This document shows positions 17,028-28,451 of a DNA stretch of 64,000 bases, piece after piece; the first letter of the stretch is position 1; each line of letters begins with the position of its first letter. A program made the translations under genes and the position numbers. The notes beneath the pieces were generated by a model. That model saw only the letters and a list, made by a program, of their open reading frames with translations, was not told the origin of the DNA and ran no database searches. Source of the DNA: JAJRXR01 sp041402005 (GTDB taxonomy: Bacteria; Planctomycetota; Phycisphaerae; Phycisphaerales; UBA1924); contig JAWKTB010000004.1 in the NCBI GenBank assembly GCA_041402005.1, forward strand, positions 124,001-188,000, written 5' to 3'.

Positions 17028-17813
17028 TCACCGGCTCGCGACCGCGGTCGTCCCGGTCGTGGGCTTGGAGACCCGCGCCACCGAGAGGTCGAAGCCGGGC
17101 TTCGAGATCCGCATGGGCTTGCCGGTGCTCGCCAGCGCCCGCCCGACCTGCGCCGCGTCCGGGGCTGTGTCGCGCCGGACCTCCTCGTGGGGCTGCGTCT
17201 TCGGGACGTCCACGGGGCGGCGGAAGATCGCACGCGGCTCGGGGACCGACGTCGTCTCCTGCGCCTCCGGGTTCTCGTTCACGAACGTGCGCACGCCCAG
17301 GTACCCGTTCGTCCGCAGCCACTCCTGGCGGGCGGACTCGAGGCGGCTGAACAGCTCGGCGGTCGCCTCGACACGCTTCCAGTCGAACAGGCTCCGGTTG
17401 GTCTGCAGGCTGAACTCGCCGAAGACCTGACGCTGGACCGAGAGCGTCTCGCCCGCGTTGGCGCCTGTGCGGAACTGGAATCGCCCCCTGGTGGGCCTGG
17501 GGACCAGTTGCTCGACCGGCTCGAAGGGGTCGATGGCGAAGACGCCGTCGAACACGCGGACGTAGATCACGCACGGGGCGTCGTCGCCCGCGCCGAGGCG
17601 CTCGCGGTTGCGACGGCTGGTCTCGCTGATGCCGTCGTCGTCGAGGATCTCGTACCCGCTCGAGCCCAGGTCCTGATCGACGTACCGCTCGCGGACGTCG
17701 ATGATGGGAGCCGCGGGGCGCACGAGCGTGACCGGGGACGCCTCGCAGGCGTTGGCGCAGGTCGGCTCGGCAAGAGCCACACTCGCGGCAATCGCGCCGA
17801 TGGTGAACAACAT
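17028..17813 (-). CDS. Secreted protein of unknown function
   Basis: 261 residues starting with a signal peptide (MLFTIGAIAASVALAEP), then a short Cys pair region (CANACEA). The remainder is soluble, with mixed beta/alpha character and an Arg/Glu-rich middle (SRLESARQEWLRTNGY). No recognised domain or catalytic motif was seen. The start has GAGGAG about 8 bases upstream. It lies upstream of xseA on the same strand with a 31-base gap that contains small GC hairpins (GGCCTC/GAGGCC at 17013-17027), so it may not share the xseA transcript. Confidence 0.7.
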   Translation of the reverse strand: MLFTIGAIAASVALAEPTCANACEASPVTLVRPAAPIIDVRERYVDQDLGSSGYEILDDDGISETSRRNRERLGAGDDAPCVIYVRVFDGVFAIDPFEPVEQLVPRPTRGRFQFRTGANAGETLSVQRQVFGEFSLQTNRSLFDWKRVEATAELFSRLESARQEWLRTNGYLGVRTFVNENPEAQETTSVPEPRAIFRRPVDVPKTQPHEEVRRDTAPDAAQVGRALASTGKPMRISKPGFDLSVARVSKPTTGTTAVASR

Positions 17814-18001
17814 GGTCTGTCTCCTCTTCCGTGATGTCGCCGCCCGCACTACCACGGGACGGCATGGCGCCCGGACCCTCCCCGCCCGCACAGGCGGGGG
17901 ATCCGCGCACAAGACCAGTATTCACCAAGGCTTACAGACCGCAAGCCCGTTGCGACCCTCGTGGTGCAAGTCTCGCGCCAATGGGCGTTCTCGGACGCCC
18001 C

Positions 18002-19111
18002 TCACCCCGTCCCGGCCCGGAAGGCCATCGCCTTGCGCCCCACGGTCCACTCGTACACGTCCAATACGCCCGAGACGTGCGCACTGACGCGGTGCTTGCT
18101 CCGAGCGAAGGCCCGTGCCGAGACACCTAGGGCCCGGGCGGCCTCTCGGTTCTCGAGGACGTTTGTCAGCGTCTCGGCCCACATGCCGGGGGTGGCGCCC
18201 GAGGGGACGAGGCGGGCGGTCTGCCCGTCGACGAGGGCGCCGACGGCGCGGTCCTCGGTCGCGACGACGACCATCGACGAGGCCATCGCGTCCAAGAGGA
18301 GCGAGCGCTGCTCGCCCCGCGCGTCGGGATGCACGATCACGTCGGCGCGAAGGACGAGGTCACGCCGGTCCTCGAGGCGTGCGATGAGCGAGACACGCTC
18401 GCGGATGCCCAGGCGCGCGGCCCGCTTCCAGACGCCCAGGCGGGTGGCGGCGTCGGAATCGACGAACAGGAGCGCGTCCTTGTGGACGTCCATGACCTGG
18501 GCGATGCCCTCGAACGCGCGCGCGGAGGAGACCTCGTCGCGACCGAAGCCGACGAGCACGATCGCGGGCGCCCGCGACTCGTTGAGGATCTCGTGCTGCT
18601 CCGGGCGGGGCTGGGCGCCCCAGGGGACGAGGCGGACGACGGCGCCCCTCGCATCGCGCAGGGCGGCCCGCTCGATCGCGGGGTCGGGGGCGATCAGGAC
18701 AGGCGGCTCACGCATCGAGCCGGCGACGCTGCGGGCGCGGTCGACGAGGCCGAGTCGCCAGAGCTCAAGGACAAGGGGGACCTCCCACATGCGGCACAGC
18801 TCGACGCCCATGCCCCAGGCCGCGCCGCCGAAGACGTGCACGAGGTCGACAGGGGCGCCCTTGTCGCTCGCGGCGCCGCCGGCAAGGTCCCTGGCAAGGC
18901 GCGACGCTCGCATACGTCTGGTGATCGAGAGCGAGCCGGCGCGGTACGAGACCGGGGCGCCGAGGATGTCGAACTCGGGACGCCCGACGACCTCGGTCGG
19001 CGCCGCCACGCTGACGCGCACGCCCTCGCCGACCAGCCCGAGCTCGAGGCGCAGCAGCAGCGCCCGCTCACGGACGGCGAAGATCGAGTCGGTCAGGAGC
19101 AACACGTGCAT
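18002..19111 (-). CDS. Glycosyltransferase, GT4-like (GT-B fold)
   Basis: 369 residues. The N-terminal half begins HVLLLTDSIFAVRE and contains VDLVHVFGGAAWGMG. The C-terminal Rossmann half has IVLVGFGRDE and ends with a GT4-type donor-binding stretch in weak form: VIVHPDARGEQRSLLLDAMAS, where the classical motif is E-x7-E. The first Glu of that motif lies in RGEQ; the second is replaced, so donor chemistry is uncertain. It has no membrane helix, so it is a cytoplasmic enzyme, perhaps for surface glycans. It follows oppD by 10 bases. Confidence 0.7.
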   Translation of the reverse strand: MHVLLLTDSIFAVRERALLLRLELGLVGEGVRVSVAAPTEVVGRPEFDILGAPVSYRAGSLSITRRMRASRLARDLAGGAASDKGAPVDLVHVFGGAAWGMGVELCRMWEVPLVLELWRLGLVDRARSVAGSMREPPVLIAPDPAIERAALRDARGAVVRLVPWGAQPRPEQHEILNESRAPAIVLVGFGRDEVSSARAFEGIAQVMDVHKDALLFVDSDAATRLGVWKRAARLGIRERVSLIARLEDRRDLVLRADVIVHPDARGEQRSLLLDAMASSMVVVATEDRAVGALVDGQTARLVPSGATPGMWAETLTNVLENREAARALGVSARAFARSKHRVSAHVSGVLDVYEWTVGRKAMAFRAGTG

Positions 19112-19121
19112 GCACGGAGTC

Positions 19122-20255
19122 CTAGGCGGGATCGGAAGGCGGGACGAGGGGCGCGGGGGGGATCGAGGGAACGACACTCTCTTCGTCCCCGAGGCGTCCG
19201 GTCCTCCAGACGCCGACCCAGTGGCGCGGCGCGACCTCGATGAGGGTCGAGTCCTCACCACCCTTTGGCGCGATCGCGCCCTGGGGGCGCTCGTGCCAGG
19301 GCCACCAGGGGCGGACGGGCTCGCCCGCGTGGGAGAAGCCCTCGTACTGCGATTCGTCGCCGACGACCTCACGGATCGTGGAGAGGCGGGCGACCCGCTC
19401 GTGCAGCTTGGGGACGCAGGCGAGCAGGCCTCGGGTGTAGGGGTGCCGCGGGTTCGCCATGAGGTCTTCCGCGGTCGCGTACTCGACGACGCGCCCCGCG
19501 TACATCACGCAGACGACATCCGCCTGCTCGGCGACGACGCCCAGGTCGTGCGTGATGAGGACCATGCTCATGCCGCGCGTTCGCTTCAGATCGGCCAGCA
19601 GTTCGAGGATCTGCTTCTGGATGGTGACGTCGAGCGCGGTGGTCGGCTCGTCGGCGAGCAGGACTCGTGGCTCGCAGGCGAGCGCCATCGCGATCATGAC
19701 GCGTTGGCGCATGCCCCCCGAGAACTCGTGGGGGTACGCGTTTAGGCGGCGCGCGGGGTCCGGGATGCCGACGTCCTCCATCGCGCGCACCGCGGCGTCG
19801 CGGGCGCCCCTCGCGTTCACGTCCTGGTGCAGGCGGATCGCCTCGGTGACCTGCTCGCCGACGCTGAAGACCGGGTTGAGGGAGGTCATCGGCTCCTGGA
19901 AGATCATGGCGATCTCGCCGCCACGCACGCGGCGCATCCGCCGATCGTCGGCGTGCAGGAGGTCCGTCGTCGACCTCGTGTCGTTGAAGAGGATCCGCCC
20001 CCGGTCGTACGAGGCGGGGGGCGTGGGGATGAGGCGGAGGACGCTCATCGCGGTGACGGACTTGCCACACCCGGACTCGCCGACGACGGCGAGGGTCTGG
20101 CGAGGGAAGAGGGTCATCGAGGCGCCGTCGACAGCGCGAAGTCGTGGGCCGTTGCCGTTGTCGAATGAGACGACGAGGTCGCGGATCTCGAGCACGGGCG
20201 ACGATGAACTCGCGTCGGGACGCGCGGGCGCGGGGTGTGTCGCGGTCGTCGTCAT
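19122..20255 (-). CDS. oppD: Oligopeptide/dipeptide ABC transporter ATP-binding protein (OppD/DppD type)
   Basis: 377 residues. Walker A is GESGCGKS (about residue 60), Q-loop IFQEPMTSLNPVF, signature FSGGMRQRVMIAMAL, Walker B VLLADEPTTALDV, and switch His in LITHDLGVV. These place it in the peptide/nickel family. The C-terminal oligo_HPY segment begins normally (NPRHPYTRGLLACVPKL) but lacks the usual late cysteine cluster and runs into an acidic and Pro-rich tail. It follows oppC by 3 bases. No oppF partner is next to it. Confidence 0.93.
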   Translation of the reverse strand: MTTTATHPAPARPDASSSSPVLEIRDLVVSFDNGNGPRLRAVDGASMTLFPRQTLAVVGESGCGKSVTAMSVLRLIPTPPASYDRGRILFNDTRSTTDLLHADDRRMRRVRGGEIAMIFQEPMTSLNPVFSVGEQVTEAIRLHQDVNARGARDAAVRAMEDVGIPDPARRLNAYPHEFSGGMRQRVMIAMALACEPRVLLADEPTTALDVTIQKQILELLADLKRTRGMSMVLITHDLGVVAEQADVVCVMYAGRVVEYATAEDLMANPRHPYTRGLLACVPKLHERVARLSTIREVVGDESQYEGFSHAGEPVRPWWPWHERPQGAIAPKGGEDSTLIEVAPRHWVGVWRTGRLGDEESVVPSIPPAPLVPPSDPA

Positions 20256-20258
20256 CGG

Positions 20259-21539
20259 TCAGCGCCTCGCCCGCTTGGGGTCGAGGGCTTCACGCAGGCC
20301 CTCGCCGACGAAGTTGAGCGCCAACAGCGTCAGCCCCAGCAGCAGGCACGGGAAGAACAGCAGCCACCAGTGGCTCTTGTACTGGTTCAGTTCGACCAAC
20401 CCCTCGGCGGCCAGGTTCCCCCAACTGGGCAGAGGCGGCTTGACGCCGATGCCCAGGAAGCTCAGGAAGCTCTCCTGCAGGATCGCCTGGGGGACCGCGA
20501 GCGTCGCGTACACGATGATCGGCCCGACGAGATTCGGGAGCAGGTGCTTCGAGAAGATGCGTCTCGTCGGCGCCCCGATCGCGCGGGCCGCCTCGACGAA
20601 CGGCTGGTTCTTCAGGCTCAGCACCTGGCCCCGGATCACGCGCGCCATCGTCAGCCAGCTCACGCCCCCGATCGCGACCAGGAGCGTGACGACGTTGATC
20701 GCGTTCTGCGAGCCCTCGCCCAGCTCGCCCGAGCCGATCTTCGCCATCGCCTCGGAGCGGAACGCCGACAGCGTCTCGTCGTCGGGGGGGGAGCCGAGGG
20801 CCGCGACCTTCTGGTCGACGTACGCCTGACGCTGCTCGGCCTTCTGCCGCACGTGCTCGTAGGCGATGTTCTCGACGATCGCGTCCACGGCGACCGCGAG
20901 CAGCACGACGAGCAGGATGTAGGGCAAGCCGTAGAGGATGTCCACGATGCGCATCATGAGGGCGTCGGTCTTGCCGCCGGCGTACCCCGCCAGGGCGCCA
21001 TAGAGCGTGCCGATGCAGACGCTCAGGAGCGCCGCGGCGATGCCGATGCCCAGGGAGATCCCGCCGCCTGTCAGGACGCGGATGAACAGGCTTCGCCCGA
21101 GTTGGTCCGTGCCGAGGAAGCGTGAGGGCCAGAGCGACTTGAGACGCTGGTAGACGACGCCGTCGCGCGCGTCGAGCGCCTCGTCCACGCTCAGCCCTGC
21201 ATCCGCGGCGATGAGCTCGAGCTTCGCGCGTACATCAGGGTCGTTTGTCGCCCGCGCGCGGACGGCTTGCATGAGCCTGTCCACGTCAGAGGCGTCGGGG
21301 GGAACCCACGAAGGTGGGAGGCGCCCCTCGACGGGGACGCCCGCGTTGTATCGGGGCACGCCGTGGTTGCTCGCGAGCGTCCAGGGCAGTGTGCCCAGGC
21401 AGGCGACGACCATGACGGCGAGGAAGACCATGCCGATGATGCCCGCCGCCGAGCGGGTCAGCGGGTTGTCGCGCGTGATCGGGGGCGCCATGATCGCAGG
21501 GACGGAATCTGGCGTGTTTGTCGCGTGGCGACGGGGCAT
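20259..21539 (-). CDS. oppC: Oligopeptide/dipeptide ABC transporter permease (OppC/DppC type)
   Basis: 426 residues. An N-terminal helix (AAGIIGMVFLAVMVVACLG) precedes a long periplasmic loop, then FLGTDQLGRSLFIRVLTGG, typical of OppC, and further helices. The EAA loop is EAARAIGAPTRRIFSKHLLPN. A hydrophilic insert of about 65 residues (roughly 235-300) separates two transmembrane helices and is absent from most OppC proteins. The gene begins the operon oppC-oppD-glycosyltransferase; the next gene upstream is on the other strand, so oppA and oppB are not here. An in-frame ATG 16 codons downstream is an alternative start; neither has a strong ribosome site. Confidence 0.9.
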   Translation of the reverse strand: MPRRHATNTPDSVPAIMAPPITRDNPLTRSAAGIIGMVFLAVMVVACLGTLPWTLASNHGVPRYNAGVPVEGRLPPSWVPPDASDVDRLMQAVRARATNDPDVRAKLELIAADAGLSVDEALDARDGVVYQRLKSLWPSRFLGTDQLGRSLFIRVLTGGGISLGIGIAAALLSVCIGTLYGALAGYAGGKTDALMMRIVDILYGLPYILLVVLLAVAVDAIVENIAYEHVRQKAEQRQAYVDQKVAALGSPPDDETLSAFRSEAMAKIGSGELGEGSQNAINVVTLLVAIGGVSWLTMARVIRGQVLSLKNQPFVEAARAIGAPTRRIFSKHLLPNLVGPIIVYATLAVPQAILQESFLSFLGIGVKPPLPSWGNLAAEGLVELNQYKSHWWLLFFPCLLLGLTLLALNFVGEGLREALDPKRARR

Positions 21540-21654
21540 CGGGGCTCAAGATAGCCGGGCGGACGGGCCCATGCCGGGGGAGGCAGAGGTGGCGGGCGAC
21601 GCGGCGACATAGAGTCTGGCGATCGATCGGAGCCCGCCCCCCCGGAGCCATGAC

Positions 21655-22746
21655 GTGAAGGGATCGCTGAGGATCGCGCGGATCGCCGGGATCGACATCG
21701 GCATCCATTGGACCTTCTGGCTGATCATCGTCTTCATCGGGTGGGTCGTGCTCTCCAACGGCGGGACGCCCGCGGACGTCGTGAAGATGACGGGGTTCGT
21801 CTTCGCCCTGTTCGGGTGCGTCGTGCTGCATGAGTTGGGGCACGCGCTGACCGCGCTGCGGTTCGGCGTGCGGACGCGCGACATCACGCTCCTGCCCATC
21901 GGGGGCGTCGCCCGCCTCGAGCGGATCCCCGAGGAGCCGATGCAGGAGCTGGTCATCGCCGTCATGGGGCCGGCGGTGAACGTCGTCATCGCGGCGGTCC
22001 TCATCGTCGTCATCATCGCGACGGGGACGTCGTGGACGCCGGGCGAGAACGCCGCCAACGAGTACATGAAGCTGCCCTTCCTCGTGAACCTGGCGGCGGT
22101 GAACATCTTCCTGGTGTTGTTCAACATGCTGCCCGCGTTCCCGATGGACGGCGGGCGGGTGCTGCGGGCGCTGCTCGCGACGCAGATGGGATTCGCGAAG
22201 GCGACCGACGTCGCCGCCAAGGTCGGGGCGGTGATGGCGGTCCTCTTCGTCGCGTTCGCCTTCTTCACCGGAAACCTGGTTCTGGGGCTAATCGCGGTGT
22301 TCGTCTTCCTGGGCGGGCAGGCGGAGAACCGGGCGGCCCAGACGCGATCCGCGTTGCACGGGCTGCCCGTGCGCGGGGCGATGGTGACGGGCTTTCGCAC
22401 GCTCGACGCAGGGGCGACGTTGCACGAGGCGGTGGACACGCTGCTCGCCGGCTCGCAGCAAGACTTCCCGGTCGTCGAGGAGGGGCGTCTGGTCGGGATG
22501 CTCTACCGCCAGGCGCTGGTGCGGGCGATCGCGCAGGGCGGGATGGAGCACACCGTCCGCGAGGTGATGGACGCGGGCGTCGATGCCCTGAGCCCGGACG
22601 CCGCCCTCGAATCGGCAATCGAGTCGCTGCGCGAGAAACCGGCTGTCCCCGTGCTCGAGGACGGGCGCCTGGTCGGCCTGTTGACGAGCGAGAACGTCGG
22701 CGAGTTGATCATGATCAACGCCGCCGCGGCGCACGCGCCCGCGTGA
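21655..22746 (+). CDS. M50 site-2-type membrane protease with CBS pair
   Basis: 363 residues. Six or so membrane helices carry the zinc motif HELGHAL (about residue 60) and the distal MLPAFPMDGGRVLRAL, whose Asp is the third ligand. A C-terminal pair of CBS domains (about 240-355) follows, as in the archaeal/planctomycete S2P subgroup where CBS domains bind adenine nucleotides. It cleaves membrane-embedded substrates, for example anti-sigma factors, but no substrate is evident here. GTG is the start, with GGAG 8 bases upstream. It is convergent with the M16 peptidase, 27 bases apart. Confidence 0.93.
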   Translation: MKGSLRIARIAGIDIGIHWTFWLIIVFIGWVVLSNGGTPADVVKMTGFVFALFGCVVLHELGHALTALRFGVRTRDITLLPIGGVARLERIPEEPMQELVIAVMGPAVNVVIAAVLIVVIIATGTSWTPGENAANEYMKLPFLVNLAAVNIFLVLFNMLPAFPMDGGRVLRALLATQMGFAKATDVAAKVGAVMAVLFVAFAFFTGNLVLGLIAVFVFLGGQAENRAAQTRSALHGLPVRGAMVTGFRTLDAGATLHEAVDTLLAGSQQDFPVVEEGRLVGMLYRQALVRAIAQGGMEHTVREVMDAGVDALSPDAALESAIESLREKPAVPVLEDGRLVGLLTSENVGELIMINAAAAHAPA

Positions 22747-22773
22747 CGCCGCCCGCTCGCTCCACAGGTTCAA

Positions 22774-25629
<2,856 letters not shown>

Positions 25630-25825
25630 ATCGGGGACTCCTCCCGGGGAAATCTGTGGCATAGGCCCGGCATGAGCCGCCGGGCCCGGTTCGACCACTC
25701 TATACCGCCGCCGTCGCCCCCGATTGCATGAGGCTCGTGAAGTGGCATGCCGACGAGGCGACCCGCGGGGGCGATCTCAGGCAAACACCCCGGGCGTCAC
25801 GCGCCCGAACGATCAGAGAGCGGCG

Positions 25826-28144
25826 TCAGGGGCAGCCCGCCCCGAAGGCCCCGAGGTACTCGAGGACGTCGGAGAAGTCGAAGACGCCGAAGGGCGCCGC
25901 CAGATCGCCCTCGGGCTCCATCGCCCCGAACGCGACCAGGAAGGCGATGACGTCGGAGAAGTCGAGCGTGCCGAAGGGCTCGGCGACGTCGGCGGCATTG
26001 CACGCGACGCCCGCGGGCTCGTGCTCGAGCAAGAGCAGCCCGCGCGCCGGGATGTTCAGGACCGCCGACTGCGCGTGCGGGCCCGACGAGATCGGCTCGG
26101 TCTCGAACACGCCCATCGTGCCCGCGCCGGGCCCGCCGAACTCGGTCGCCTGGTTGTTCACGACGACGCCCCAGGTTCCCTCGCGGGGCAGGCCGAGGCG
26201 GTAGTCGGTCCAGTCGGTGTTGCCCATGTTGGCGACGACGACGAAGCTCTTGCCGCCGTCCTGCCAGCGCTCGAAGGCGATGACGTCGGCGCCCTCGTTG
26301 ACGTGGTAGACCCAGACGTCGGCGTCCGCCGCGAGGGCGGGCTCGCTGGTCCGCAGCGTGACGAGCGTCTTGTAGTAGTCGAAGATCGGGGCGTACGTGA
26401 TCTTGTGCGCCCAGTCGATCTTGTTTTCCTCCCAGCCCTCGTCCTCGAGCCACTCCGTGCCCTGGAGGATCGCCGGGACGCCCGACGAGAGCAGAACCAG
26501 GGCGTTGGCGAGGGTCGTCCGCCCGCGCGCGTACTGGTCGTCGTGGGGGGAGCTGGTGTCGATTTCGGTGACGGCCCGCTCGTGCCCGTTCAGGGGCCAG
26601 GCGTCGTCGTGCAGCTCGAAGTAGTTGAGCACCTGCGTGCCGGAGACGCCGCCGGTCCCGTCGATCGCGGCGGCGACCGCGGAGACGTTGGGGCTCGTGA
26701 ACGCCGCGTCGAACACCGCACTCCGCAGCGCGTTCTTGAAGCTGTTGTGGTACTGCGTGTCGAAGTGCAGCCCCGTCTGCACCCAGGGGTTGTCGATGTA
26801 GATCTCCGCGATCGTGTTCGCGTCGGCGTACCGGTTGTCGATCGTGTCGTTCATCTGGCGCACGAGCTCCTGGCCCGCCGGCCACTGGGCGGTCCAGCCC
26901 GAGTCGGTCATCGCCATGACCGCGTCCTGGCGGTACCCGTCCATCCGGAACTCGCCCATGACGTAGTGGACGGAATCGAGGTAGTAGGCGAAGACGCCCG
27001 GCGCGTCGTAGTTCGCCTGGGCGCCCCACGGCGTGTCCTGATGGGGCGTGTCGAAGTACGACTGCGAACCATCGTAGTTCCAGAGGAAGTTGTCGTTCAC
27101 CGCGAAGTGGTTCCAGACGACGTCGAGCAGCACCGCGATGCCGTGCGCGTGCAGCTCGTCCACCATGTACTTCAGATCGTCGGGCGTGCCTAGGGCCCAC
27201 TCCCACGAGTACATCGTCGTCGGGTTGTACCCGCCCGAGAAGTCGCCCGGGAACTCGTCGATGGGGTTCACCATCACCGCGTTGACGCCCAGCTCCTCCA
27301 GGTGCGCGGCCCGCTCACCCACGTCGCGGTACCCCGAGGGCGTCGGCGCCGGCCCGAACGGGTCGTTGCGACCCGAGAACGAGCCCACGTGCAGCTGGTA
27401 GATCACGAACCGGTCCAGGGGGTCCGCGATGAAGTCGTCGTGCTGCCACTGGTACGCCAGAGGGTCCACGATGTACGCGTTCAGGTTGTCGGTCGGGTTC
27501 AGGCGCCTGGCCCGGGGGTCCGTGTTCCAGACAGAGTTGTTGAAGTAGTACTTGTACATCTGCCCCGCGACGGCGCCCGGGACGAACCCGATGAAGTACT
27601 CCCCCACCTTCGTCAGCGGATTGGCGGTCGACCACCCGTTGAACTCGCCCCGGACGTGGCAGGTCGTCCGCGTCGGCGCCCAGACCTTGAAGACCGTCCC
27701 GCCCGCGATCGGCGTCGAGCCGACGGGCGCGTGCGCGAGCGTCGCGAAGTCGAGTGTGAAGCCGCTCGACGGCTCGTCCGCTGACATCCCGTCGGGGCCG
27801 AGGTAGTCGGTGTCGCCGCCGTCGGTCAGGCTGATGACGTACGTGAGCTCGTCGGCGCTCGTGCCGGGCAGGTCGGCGGACCAGACGTCGTATGGCCCGA
27901 GCTGCCCGACGATGCTCGCGGGGTACGACGTCTGCGAGCCGTTGACGCTCGCGAGCACGCTCGCCCCGGTCAGATCCCCCCGGTACGCCTGGAAGCGGAC
28001 GCTGAAGGCGTCCGACCGCATCGGCACGAGCGGACGCAGGTCCTGCCAGACCACGTGGCTCACGCCGCTCCACTCGACGTCCCCGTCGTGCTCCGCGGCC
28101 AGGGCGGGGGCGGCGAGCAGGAGTGCGGCTAGGGCGTATCGCAT
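25826..28144 (-). CDS. Secreted GH13 alpha-glucan enzyme with GC-dockerin tail
   Basis: 772 residues. A signal peptide (YALAALLLAAPALAAEHD) is followed by a beta domain and a CBM48-like domain (FKVWAPTRTTCHVRGEFNGW, about 150-240). The GH13 barrel has region I DVVWNH (about 340), nucleophile Asp in FRMDGYRQDAV (about 404), acid Glu in NTIAEIYID (about 443) and region IV FELHDDA (about 510). A C-terminal beta domain precedes the Cys-bounded GC-dockerin double repeat ending FGAGCP. All three catalytic acids appear present. The CBM48 plus barrel layout resembles branching and debranching enzymes; exact specificity cannot be read. The ribosome site GGAG is 6 bases before the start. Confidence 0.9.
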   Translation of the reverse strand: MRYALAALLLAAPALAAEHDGDVEWSGVSHVVWQDLRPLVPMRSDAFSVRFQAYRGDLTGASVLASVNGSQTSYPASIVGQLGPYDVWSADLPGTSADELTYVISLTDGGDTDYLGPDGMSADEPSSGFTLDFATLAHAPVGSTPIAGGTVFKVWAPTRTTCHVRGEFNGWSTANPLTKVGEYFIGFVPGAVAGQMYKYYFNNSVWNTDPRARRLNPTDNLNAYIVDPLAYQWQHDDFIADPLDRFVIYQLHVGSFSGRNDPFGPAPTPSGYRDVGERAAHLEELGVNAVMVNPIDEFPGDFSGGYNPTTMYSWEWALGTPDDLKYMVDELHAHGIAVLLDVVWNHFAVNDNFLWNYDGSQSYFDTPHQDTPWGAQANYDAPGVFAYYLDSVHYVMGEFRMDGYRQDAVMAMTDSGWTAQWPAGQELVRQMNDTIDNRYADANTIAEIYIDNPWVQTGLHFDTQYHNSFKNALRSAVFDAAFTSPNVSAVAAAIDGTGGVSGTQVLNYFELHDDAWPLNGHERAVTEIDTSSPHDDQYARGRTTLANALVLLSSGVPAILQGTEWLEDEGWEENKIDWAHKITYAPIFDYYKTLVTLRTSEPALAADADVWVYHVNEGADVIAFERWQDGGKSFVVVANMGNTDWTDYRLGLPREGTWGVVVNNQATEFGGPGAGTMGVFETEPISSGPHAQSAVLNIPARGLLLLEHEPAGVACNAADVAEPFGTLDFSDVIAFLVAFGAMEPEGDLAAPFGVFDFSDVLEYLGAFGAGCP

Positions 28145-28263
28145 CACGGACTCCGATCCTGGGGGTCTGGGCTCTCGATGGCTCGAAACGGGAGCGTGGC
28201 CGCCCAGCCTAGCAGAACACAACCCCAGGCCCGACAGCCATTTCCGATCCATCACGCTCCGAA

Positions 28264-28337
28264 TCAGGGCGACTGGATTCGAACCAGCGACCTTGTGGCC
28301 CCAAACCACACGCTCTACCAAGCTGAGCTACGCCCTG
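28264..28337 (-). tRNA. tRNA-Pro (TGG)
   Basis: 74-base cloverleaf with acceptor stem CAGGGCG/CGCCCTG, anticodon stem TGTGG/CCACA with loop TTTGGGG (anticodon TGG, G37), T-arm CTGGTTCGAATCCAG and discriminator A. CCA is not encoded. It sits between the gspK-like gene and the GH13 gene, all on the minus strand. Confidence 0.95.
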
Positions 28338-28377
28338 TGCGCACGAACTCTACCCACCCGGCGTCAGTCCCGTCCGC

Positions 28378-28439
28378 GTGGCACGGGCGTCCCGCCCGTG
28401 ATCTCCACCTTCTGCACACGGGCGGGACGCCCGTGCCAC
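28378..28439. repeat. Perfect 23-bp inverted repeat, 16-base spacer
   Basis: The left arm, 28378-28400, starts GTGGCACGGGCGTCCC; the right arm, 28417-28439, is its exact reverse complement. Each arm itself contains a near-palindromic GGGCGTCCCGCCC core. It lies 12 bases after the gspK-like stop and before tRNA-Pro, with no T-tract. It may act as a transcript 3' hairpin or be one copy of a dispersed intergenic repeat. No second copy was seen in the window. Confidence 0.85.
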
Positions 28440-28451
28440 AATCGACCCCAA

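Noticed and set aside
28378..28439. CRISPR repeat-spacer unit
   Set aside because: There are only two arms in inverted, not direct, orientation and no cas genes.
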